Shown here one piece after another: positions 57,458-64,000 of a DNA stretch of 64,000 bases. A program made the position numbers and the translations under genes. Position 1 is the stretch's first letter. Every line of letters starts with the position of its first letter. The notes below the pieces were generated by a model. That model worked only from the letters and a program-made list of their open reading frames with translations, made no database searches and had not been told where the DNA came from. Source of the DNA: Ch67 sp041395845 (GTDB taxonomy: Bacteria; Pseudomonadota; Gammaproteobacteria; Pseudomonadales; Ketobacteraceae); assembly GCA_041395845.1 (NCBI GenBank), contig JAWKZS010000005.1, positions 1 through 64,000 of the forward strand, in the 5' to 3' direction.

Positions 57458-58600
57458 TCAGTTGTCCATTGGCAGATAGGGAGCAAGTTGCTTGTCGCCG
57501 AATGCACACTCGGAAACACTATTGGCCCACTGTTCGTACCTATCATCGGCGCGGGGATCATCCAGATACGCCTGCCGCAGCGATTCATTCTTTTCGCGGC
57601 ATTCGCTCACCACTCGCTTCAGTGTTTTGGAACAGGCCGCCGGCTGTTTTCCACACATTTGATCCTCGATGGCACGCCACATAATGCCGTGAATCATGAG
57701 CTCACCCAGCTCTGCCTCAGCCCGGGTTGGTGGTGGCGGGCGGAAGTCAAACTGGCGTGGATCCTGATCCGGGCTGTTGCTATGACCAGCACTGATCGTG
57801 TCACCGTCACCCCCCATATCCATATAGCGGTGCCAATAGGCGTAACAAGTGCGTTCCCAGGGGTTCGTCGGTTCATTGAAACGATCGAAATAAGGCGCGC
57901 AAATGATGCGACCGAACCGCCTGGCTACGGCCGGCTGCTTTTGTATTTTCGCCAGTTCCGCTGTGAACTCTTCCCGAGGATGTTTGACGGTTTCGTGGAA
58001 CACATCAAGCAGATCACCACTGTCGACGCGAAGCGACAGCAAATCATCGTGCAGGTAAGCTGGAATTTTGTGTTTTGCGATGAATTCATTTGCCCTTTGT
58101 CGTTCATATTCCAGTGAAGCAATGCTTCGGCTTTTCCATGGCTCCAGCCGCAGAACCTGCTCTGTGTCCAAGTCATAAGGTAACTCAGAGCCATTCACGA
58201 GCAGTTCTGTCCATAGGTATATGCAGTCATTCGCCATGCCACCCCCCAGATATTCGATAAGCTGGTTCAACCCAATACTTGCACAGCGATAGCGCCGATC
58301 AACACGTAGTTGCGGAATCAACCGTTTCAGCTCCGCAGCATTAATATTTCTTATTTTATTCCGTATATGTAAAGCACCCATCATGAAGCGCACGAAATCT
58401 TCATCCACAAAACCATAGTCGATTTCACGCTGCGCATGCGCGGGAATGGGCTGTGCCAGTAGCGCCTCGATCTGCTCTGGTGAAAAGCGTAGTGTTTTGG
58501 CTAAGACAGTTTCCAGCGTTGGCGTAGACGATGCCACCTTCGGCATCAGCAAAAACAGCACCAGGCAACTCAACACCGAGCATTTACGCAAAAAAAGCAT
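57458..58600 (-). CDS. Secreted protein of unknown function
   Basis: 380 residues from ATG 58600, chosen because GGGGAA precedes it and it opens with a signal peptide (MLFLRKCSVLSCLVLFLLMP, cut near VASSTPT). It has several Cys pairs and a HKxPAYLHDDLLSLRVDSGD segment; FRPPPPTRAEAELGELMIHG separates two helical regions. I do not recognise a family. The gene's A/T and codon use look a little different from its neighbours, with more rare codons such as ATA and TTA, possibly a sign of transfer. The gene converges on the PhaC-like gene with no gap. Confidence 0.7.
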   Translation of the reverse strand: MLFLRKCSVLSCLVLFLLMPKVASSTPTLETVLAKTLRFSPEQIEALLAQPIPAHAQREIDYGFVDEDFVRFMMGALHIRNKIRNINAAELKRLIPQLRVDRRYRCASIGLNQLIEYLGGGMANDCIYLWTELLVNGSELPYDLDTEQVLRLEPWKSRSIASLEYERQRANEFIAKHKIPAYLHDDLLSLRVDSGDLLDVFHETVKHPREEFTAELAKIQKQPAVARRFGRIICAPYFDRFNEPTNPWERTCYAYWHRYMDMGGDGDTISAGHSNSPDQDPRQFDFRPPPPTRAEAELGELMIHGIMWRAIEDQMCGKQPAACSKTLKRVVSECREKNESLRQAYLDDPRADDRYEQWANSVSECAFGDKQLAPYLPMDN

Positions 58601-58779
58601 TAATTTTCCCCTTGCAAACCAACATCTTGTCAAACACCGGAGCAGCGGTACCGTTGGCACCACGGATACGGCTCGTCCCTGATTAAACTGACGATCTTTT
58701 TAAGTCATTCTCCCACCTGGATCAATTCCATACCCCCGCTCATCCTCTACACTATCCCCTCTTTACGGAGGGACCAACC

Positions 58780-59355
58780 ATGAAACAGTGGCACTCGATT
58801 CTACTGGCCGGCCTGCTCAGCAGCAGCGCACTGGCCGAATCCCCCACCCCGGCAGACACCAGCGCCCTGGAGCAGGAAGCACAGCAGGTCGTGCAGCAAT
58901 TTGGCGGCCAGCTGAAGTCGGTGCTGCAGGCCAGCATGATGAGCGGCGGCCCGGTGCAGGCCATGCAGGTATGCAAAACCAACGCACCACAGATCGCGCA
59001 GACCGTCGGCGCCGAACAGGGCTGGGTCGTGGCGCGTACCAGCGCGAAGGTGCGTAACCCCAATAACCAGCCCGATGCCTGGGAAGCGCAGGTACTGGCA
59101 GACTGGGCTGAAAAAATCGCGAAAGGCGCACCGGTGGCCGGACTGAAGATCGCCGCCGTGGTGGAACAGAATGGACAGTCAGTATTTCGGTATATGCAGG
59201 CAATTCCCACGGCGGATCTGTGCCTGAACTGCCACGGTTCCCAGCTGTCGGCACAGGTGCAGGAAACCCTGCAGGCGCTGTATCCGCAGGATAAGGCCAC
59301 CGGCTTTGCCACCGGCGATCTGCGCGGCGCCTTCAGCCTGCAGAAATCCCTGTAA
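58780..59355 (+). CDS. Periplasmic heme protein of the Tll0287/DUF3365 family
   Basis: 191 residues with GGAGGG before ATG 58780 and a cleavable signal (HSILLAGLLSSSALAES). LCLNCHGSQL is a c-type heme-binding CxxCH motif, and AMQVCKTNAPQIAQ, the helix with a conserved Cys before it, is characteristic of DUF3365, the single-heme fold of cyanobacterial Tll0287 and many sensor histidine kinase input domains. Here it stands alone as a soluble periplasmic protein. It may sense redox state or carry electrons. It is close to a di-heme peroxidase gene, so it may be its donor; that is inference. Confidence 0.82.
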   Translation: MKQWHSILLAGLLSSSALAESPTPADTSALEQEAQQVVQQFGGQLKSVLQASMMSGGPVQAMQVCKTNAPQIAQTVGAEQGWVVARTSAKVRNPNNQPDAWEAQVLADWAEKIAKGAPVAGLKIAAVVEQNGQSVFRYMQAIPTADLCLNCHGSQLSAQVQETLQALYPQDKATGFATGDLRGAFSLQKSL

Positions 59356-59361
59356 GTCGCC

Positions 59362-60117
59362 TCAGTCGGCCGCTGCCGCCTTTGCTTCGGTGGCAGCGGT
59401 TACTGTCTGCCTGCCCGCAGCGCCACTCCGGCCGGCGCGGGCAAACAGTGCCAGGGGATCAGTCACGCCATCCCCCAGGTATTCCCGTTTCAGCGTCACC
59501 AGCAGCGGCTTCAGCTGGTCGGTCACATAGGGTTCCTCCAGACAGATCACCTGATAGATGGCGCGCTTCACCGCGTCACGGCTGATACTGCCGTCATACT
59601 GGGCCGCCAGGGTCTGCAGGAATGAACTCCAGGAAACCAGCAATACCCAGATGTTCAGGATCAGGGCATCCACCTGTTCCGGGGTGGCATTGAGCATGCC
59701 GGCTTTCACCAGTCCCAGCAGAATCTGCCGGCCATCTTCCACGGTGCGTGACGTGAAGGCCCGGTAGGCAGTACGCAGGTCCTCGTTGTCCTGCAGCAGG
59801 TGTTGCAGATCCCGGTGCAGAAAGCGGTAATCCCAGATACTCGACAGAATCGCTTCCAGGTAACGCACCTTGTCTTCGAAGGTGATATCGCGGCCCGCCG
59901 GCAGGGTCATGAAGCCCCGCACTTCGGCCTGATACTGCTGGAACAGCTGGAACACGATCTCGTGCTTGTTGCGGAAGTGGTAATACAGGTTGCCCGGGCT
60001 GATGCCCAGCTCGGCGGCGATATGATTGGTCGATACGTTGCGCTCCCCCCGCTCGTTGAACAGGCTCAGGGCGGTAGCGAGTATCTTGTCCTTGGTTTTG
60101 CGTGGGATCATGGGCAC
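59362..60117 (-). CDS. TetR/AcrR family regulator, PhaD-like
   Basis: 251 residues. N-terminal HTH: TKDKILATALSLFNERGERN, STNHIAAELGISPGNLYYHF, RNKHEIVFQLFQQYQAEV, then an all-helical ligand domain. The sequence GERNVSTNHIAAELGISPGN is very like PhaD of Pseudomonas, a regulator of PHA genes, and a PhaC-like gene lies 2 kb away. The C-terminal 30 residues are Ala-rich and probably disordered. It diverges from the small Cys-rich gene at 60290 and likely controls that operon. The similarity to PhaD is from memory and needs checking. Confidence 0.8.
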   Translation of the reverse strand: MPMIPRKTKDKILATALSLFNERGERNVSTNHIAAELGISPGNLYYHFRNKHEIVFQLFQQYQAEVRGFMTLPAGRDITFEDKVRYLEAILSSIWDYRFLHRDLQHLLQDNEDLRTAYRAFTSRTVEDGRQILLGLVKAGMLNATPEQVDALILNIWVLLVSWSSFLQTLAAQYDGSISRDAVKRAIYQVICLEEPYVTDQLKPLLVTLKREYLGDGVTDPLALFARAGRSGAAGRQTVTAATEAKAAAAD

Positions 60118-60289
60118 GACAACAGACTGACGGGTTCTGCCATCATGGTCGCACGGGGAACGGTGGAAAGGGAATGGCCCGGCAACACTCTGTTGCAGGA
60201 GTGGGCTATCACCGGGGCCCGGTATATGGTGTACACTCGTGCCAGAAACCGCCAGAACAACAATAAATCACTGAAGCGATCCAACCCCC

Positions 60290-60784
60290 ATGTCGACCCC
60301 CAAACTTGCCATTACCCTGATTCTGCTGACTATTGCCGGTGCCGGTGTTTACTGGGTGGCGCAGGAAAACGCCCGTCAGCCCCCTGCAACCGGGTCCGCG
60401 CCCGTATCCGCCGTGCCCGCCACGCCACCGCAACCCGACCCGCTGCAGCAACTGGCGGAACACCACTGCGCCACACTGGGGGATACGGCAGCGAGCAGCG
60501 CCTGCGTAGCCCAGATCCTGGCAGACATGAACGCGGGCAAGACGGCGCCAGTGATCCCCGAATTGCAGCCCGAAAGCTGCAAGGACCTGACCGATCTGGC
60601 AGAACAGCATCGCTGCCACGGCCGACTGGGTCACGATTATGCGATTTCCACCGGAGATATCACCAAATGCGATGTCATCCCGATGGAGGATATCCGGCAG
60701 TCCTGCCGCACCGCCATCATCGTCAATGAGGTGAAAAAACTGCAGGCACTGGAAACCGCCAGCAGCGGAACCACGCAGCCATGA
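60290..60784 (+). CDS. Membrane-anchored Cys-rich periplasmic protein, function unknown
   Basis: 164 residues. One N-terminal helix (LAITLILLTIAGAGVYWVAQ) acts as an uncleaved anchor, followed by a Pro/Ala linker and a small domain with six Cys (HHC, SAC, SCK, RCH, KCD, SCR), evenly placed for three disulfides. No family is recognised. The stop overlaps the start of the peroxidase fusion at 60781 (ATGA), so the two are made together and may form a complex. No Shine-Dalgarno is seen before ATG 60290. TACACT near 60233 in a GGTGTACACT context could be an extended -10. Confidence 0.7.
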   Translation: MSTPKLAITLILLTIAGAGVYWVAQENARQPPATGSAPVSAVPATPPQPDPLQQLAEHHCATLGDTAASSACVAQILADMNAGKTAPVIPELQPESCKDLTDLAEQHRCHGRLGHDYAISTGDITKCDVIPMEDIRQSCRTAIIVNEVKKLQALETASSGTTQP

Positions 60785-63700
60785 ACATCCTGATCGCTCG
60801 CCTGCTGGTTCTTGCCAGCACCCTGCTCGCCGCCGCGTGCAGCCCAGCACCGGATCTGGATACACCGCTGCGGGAACGCATCGTCCAGCGCGGACTTGAT
60901 CAACCGTTTGTCGCCGATAGCACATCACCGTCGACGTTGCTGGCGGACCTGGGCCAGCAGTTGTTCTTCAGTCCGGATCTGAGTGTGGATGGCGCCTCAT
61001 CCTGCGCCAGCTGCCATCATCCGACCCTTGGGGGCGCAGACGGTCTGGCCCTGCCCATCGGCATCGGCGGCGTGGATTCGCAGAAGGTGGGTCAGGAACG
61101 GCTCGAGGCAGCCCGCCAGCTGAATCCGTCCGCCGATCTGATGGGACTGATTCCGCGCAACGCACCCACGGTATTCAATGCTGCCCTGTTTCGCCAGAAC
61201 CTGTTCTGGGATGGCCGGGTACAGTATCAGGCGGACAGCGCCAGCCCCACCGGCAAAAAAGTCATCGCCGGCGTTTTTCCCGCCCAGCACAATCCCAACA
61301 ACTATGTGCAGGAAAATCTGCTGCAGACCCAGGCGCGCCTGCCGATCAATTCCAATTTCGAAATGAAAGGCGCGCGGGTACTCAATCGCAACAGTCATGA
61401 AGTGGAACAGGACATTCTGCATTTTCTGCAGAGCCAGGAACGCTGGTGTGTTGCCTTCGCCCGGGTGTTTGGCGTAAAGCCCTGCGAAGAGATCCTGACG
61501 CTGACCAATCTCACCCGCGCACTGGCGGCATTCGAAGCGCAACTGATCTTCACCGATTCACCGTTTCAGCGTTATATACAGGGTGACAATACGGCACTGA
61601 CCGCCGAACAGAAACGTGGCGCGCTGGCGTTTCTGACGCCGCGCGAACAGGGCGGCGCCGGCTGCTTCAACTGTCACAGCGGCAACACCTTCACCAGCGA
61701 GAAATTCTACAATATCAACATTCCACCCAGCGGCCGCGGCGCCAACGACAACGGCTGGGATCTGGGCCGCCACAATGTGGATCGCACGGCCGAACGTTTC
61801 AGTTTTCGCGTACCCAGCCTGCTGAACGTGGCGCTGACCGCGCCCTATTTTCATAACGGCGTTGCCCTGACTCTGGAAGACGCCATCCGCTTCAAGCAGA
61901 CCGCCCCCGGCGTGCAGCGACCCGCCACACCGTTACTGCTGGATGAATTTGACTATGCCAGCATCAGCGCGGAAATTGCCGATGCGTTTGCCAGCAGCGC
62001 CGCTAAACCCCTGCTGCCGGAGACCCTTGATGATACCCGTATCAGTGAACTGGCCGCATTCCTGCGCAGTCTGACGGACAACTGCCTCAGCGATGCACAG
62101 TGCGTGAAGAAACTGATTCCCGACGTGGTGCAATCACCTCGCGATCCGTCTCTGCAACGGGTCAGCGACAATGCCGGTGAATCGCAACCACGACAGGCGG
62201 AACGCCAGCAGGCACCCGAAGTAAACTGTCGCTTGGCAGCAGATCGCAACACCGCTGCTAACGCCACAAACGCAGGCTTTTCCCGCCACAGTCTGGATAT
62301 CGGCCTCGACCATCAGCGCAGCATCGGCCTGATCCGCAAAGGCTGGCTGATCGACATCGTCAATTACGCCAGCGTGGCAGCGGTCGACCTGGATTACGAT
62401 TGTCTGGATGAGTTGGTGTTCGATGCCGGCGAGCAGGGACTGGTGCTGTATCGGCAACAGGCGTCGGGCCAATTTGTTGCCGACCCGATTCCATACCGCA
62501 AAGCCGACCACGCGGTGAACGCGCTGCCAGTGGATCTCGATGGTGACTACCGCTTTGATCTGTTTGTCGGCAGTTACGGTCAATCACCTGCTGCACTGGT
62601 GTTTGATTTCCAGCAACGGGATGATGACGTGTCGCTGCTGTCTGCGCTAAGCGGGCCGGTGATCAACGCCAGTGCAGGCGACATCAATGGCGATGGTCAG
62701 CTGGATATGGCGTTCGCCATGTGGCGCAGTTTCAGCTCATTCCGGCAACCGCATTTATGGTTCGGTGATGGCCAGGGCAACCTGTCCGCCAGCAACGGTT
62801 TTATCCAGCTGCGCCAGAGTGACAGGCACGTGGGCGGCGATGAATACGTCAAACGCCAGAGCCGCACCGAGATCGGCGGATCGGATCTTACCTTCACACC
62901 CAATCTGCTGGATATCGATCACAACGGCAGCCAGGATCTGTTGCTGGCGGCAGACTTTTTCCGCAGCCAGGTGCTGCGCAACGAGGCTGGCCGTCTGCAC
63001 GACATTACCGACAAGAGCGTGATCGACGATTCCAACGGCATGGGCGCCGCCATCGGGGATTTCGACGGCAATGGCCATCCGGACTGGTTTGTCACCAGCA
63101 TCGTTGATCGTACCCTTCCCGGCCTGTCCCGCGGCCACCGGCTGTATCTGAATCAGGGCGACGGCCGGTTCATCCAGCAGCCCATCATCAACAAGGACGT
63201 GGAATGGTCATGGGGTGCGTGCAGTGCGGATTTCAACAATGATGGCCATCTGGATATTGCCTATGTCAGCGGCTACGGCGAAGTGCTCAAAACGGCGCGC
63301 TATGAAACCGACGCGCAGAAACAAGCCAACGAAAAATTCTACGCTGACAATGCCCGTTATGCCGGTACGCACCCGACGCTGCTGATCAATGACGGTCAGG
63401 GCAATTTCACCGACCGTTCTGCCGAGTACGGCCTGACGATGCCACTGGATGCGCGCGGCATGGCCTGTTTCGATTACCAGCAGGACGGTGACATCGATAT
63501 GGTGATCGCACCAATGGAAGGTGCGCCGGTATTACTCCGCAACGATCAGGATCACGCAAATCACTGGATTGCGCTGCGCATCATCGGTCCGCCGGGTAAC
63601 ACCGAAGCCTTCGGTACCCAGGTGGCAGTCCATACCGCCAGCGGTGTTCAGTACCGCGAGGTCCGCTTCGAAAACAATTTCGTATCGCGCAATCCTGCCC

Positions 63701-63849
63701 AGCTGCATGTTGGTCTGGGCAAGAACGAGCGCATCGATAAGGTGGTGATCACGCTGCCGGCACCGGCATCACGCACGGTGGAATTGACCGGGCTGCCAAT
63801 CGACCGGCTGCATGTACTGACGTGGGACGCACTGGAATCCGCTCACTGA
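60781..63849 (+). CDS. Lipoprotein fusing a di-heme cytochrome c peroxidase to FG-GAP/VCBS and ASPIC domains
   Basis: 1022 residues. Lipobox LLAAAC (Cys20). Residues about 45-430 are a MauG/CcpA-type peroxidase with heme 1 at CASCHH (Cys75-His79) and heme 2 at CFNCHS (Cys295-His299), plus GDNTALTAEQKRGALAFLTP and RVPSLLNVALTAPYFHNGVA. Then a Ser/Gln-rich linker, and from about residue 500 FG-GAP/VCBS repeats (DINGDGQLDMAFAMWRSFSS, DFNNDGHLDIAYVSGYGEVL, DIDHNGSQDLLLAADF). The last 110 residues read like the ASPIC/UnbV tail (RYREVRFENN-like, LHVGLGKNERIDKVVI). The FG-GAP units form a calcium-binding beta propeller. The peroxidase may reduce H2O2 or oxidise a bound protein or polymer. Fusion is unusual. 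Confidence 0.8.
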   Translation: MNILIARLLVLASTLLAAACSPAPDLDTPLRERIVQRGLDQPFVADSTSPSTLLADLGQQLFFSPDLSVDGASSCASCHHPTLGGADGLALPIGIGGVDSQKVGQERLEAARQLNPSADLMGLIPRNAPTVFNAALFRQNLFWDGRVQYQADSASPTGKKVIAGVFPAQHNPNNYVQENLLQTQARLPINSNFEMKGARVLNRNSHEVEQDILHFLQSQERWCVAFARVFGVKPCEEILTLTNLTRALAAFEAQLIFTDSPFQRYIQGDNTALTAEQKRGALAFLTPREQGGAGCFNCHSGNTFTSEKFYNINIPPSGRGANDNGWDLGRHNVDRTAERFSFRVPSLLNVALTAPYFHNGVALTLEDAIRFKQTAPGVQRPATPLLLDEFDYASISAEIADAFASSAAKPLLPETLDDTRISELAAFLRSLTDNCLSDAQCVKKLIPDVVQSPRDPSLQRVSDNAGESQPRQAERQQAPEVNCRLAADRNTAANATNAGFSRHSLDIGLDHQRSIGLIRKGWLIDIVNYASVAAVDLDYDCLDELVFDAGEQGLVLYRQQASGQFVADPIPYRKADHAVNALPVDLDGDYRFDLFVGSYGQSPAALVFDFQQRDDDVSLLSALSGPVINASAGDINGDGQLDMAFAMWRSFSSFRQPHLWFGDGQGNLSASNGFIQLRQSDRHVGGDEYVKRQSRTEIGGSDLTFTPNLLDIDHNGSQDLLLAADFFRSQVLRNEAGRLHDITDKSVIDDSNGMGAAIGDFDGNGHPDWFVTSIVDRTLPGLSRGHRLYLNQGDGRFIQQPIINKDVEWSWGACSADFNNDGHLDIAYVSGYGEVLKTARYETDAQKQANEKFYADNARYAGTHPTLLINDGQGNFTDRSAEYGLTMPLDARGMACFDYQQDGDIDMVIAPMEGAPVLLRNDQDHANHWIALRIIGPPGNTEAFGTQVAVHTASGVQYREVRFENNFVSRNPAQLHVGLGKNERIDKVVITLPAPASRTVELTGLPIDRLHVLTWDALESAH

Positions 63850-64000
63850 ATCCAGCGTTCGCTTTCCTGCCACAGGCGCTCGGCCAACGCTGCATCCTCG
63901 GCCAGCGCCGTCGGTCGCGTCACGCGGCAATCGTCATAATACAGACCCGTGTCGTTGGCGACTGCCGGACTGGTGGCGCAATGCAGCGTGGTGGCGGCGC
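63843..64000 (-). CDS. Short-chain dehydrogenase/reductase, C-terminal part (runs off the window)
   Basis: The minus-strand frame reads AATTLHCATSPAVANDTGLY, YDDCRVTRPTALAEDAALAE and RLWQESERWIQ before TGA at 63843-63845. GAATxxxxATSPxxxxxxGxYxxDC plus a final LAxRLWxxSE is the usual C-terminus of RDH/WWOX-like SDR oxidoreductases, NAD(P)-dependent. It overlaps the end of the peroxidase fusion by seven bases, so the two genes converge. Cofactor motif and active site lie off the window. Confidence 0.75.
   Translation of the reverse strand, partial: AATTLHCATSPAVANDTGLYYDDCRVTRPTALAEDAALAERLWQESERWIQ

Noticed and set aside
6177..60239. GGTGTACACTC occurring both before the FKBP gene (6177-6187) and before the gene at 60290 (near 60229).
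   Set aside because: A palindromic 8-mer core (GTGTACAC) can occur by chance in 64 kb, and no -35 element is shared; too weak to claim a regulatory link.

Overview
The window reads as chromosomal DNA of a GC-rich, probably marine or salt-adapted gammaproteobacterium that handles lipids. The reasons are a FimV-like polar protein, the arginine succinyltransferase (ast) genes, TrkH and NhaD ion transporters, a Let/Pqi-type MCE lipid-transport operon, a fatty acyl-CoA reductase of wax-ester type, a PHA-synthase-like hydrolase and a fatty acyl-CoA synthetase. I see no rRNA, tRNA, CRISPR array, integrase or transposase.

Layout. 0-7.8 kb is an oxidative and heme-linked block: the end of a truncated hemoglobin, a lipoprotein, a MalT/LuxR-like regulator (frameshifted), a cyclooxygenase/alpha-dioxygenase-type heme peroxidase with a DUF1569 lipoprotein partner, an FKBP isomerase and an MpaB-family oxygenase. 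A 19-bp motif is shared by the upstream regions of the lipoprotein and the heme peroxidase, on either side of the regulator gene. 7.9-14.3 kb carries a FimV-like protein, astE, a fatty acyl-CoA reductase and a secreted zinc phospholipase C fused to Ig-like and ricin-type lectin modules. 14.6-26.8 kb holds a ruined fic gene and a minus-strand series alpha-2-macroglobulin, pbpC, astA, astD, astB, in which three of five genes carry frameshifts or a stop. 27-30 kb has trkH and nhaD.

30.3-40.5 kb is an EcoR124-like (type IC) restriction-modification island: XRE regulator, hsdM, fic, hsdS (frameshifted) and hsdR, with additional RhuM-family genes. Two nearly identical RhuM-Fic fusion genes lie in opposite orientations and bracket the hsdM-fic-hsdS segment. 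HsdS contains three TAEL repeats, the element known to set the spacer length of the recognition site in the EcoR124 family. This is the most unusual region of the window.

40.5-47.9 kb has an acyl-CoA synthetase, a UbiA-type prenyltransferase translationally coupled to a six-domain MCE protein, two half-size LetA/PqiA proteins, and rmlA. 47.9-55.8 kb is one very large lipoprotein with dozens of thrombospondin type 3 calcium-binding repeats. 56-64 kb has a PhaC-like hydrolase, an unrecognised secreted protein, a Tll0287-like heme protein, a TetR regulator, a cysteine-rich anchored protein, a lipoprotein fusing a di-heme MauG/CcpA peroxidase to FG-GAP/VCBS repeats, and the end of an SDR gene.

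Caution: many interrupted genes differ from an intact frame by a single base, usually in a homopolymer. Some or all of these interruptions may be sequencing errors, so I mark them as pseudogenes while describing the protein they would encode.
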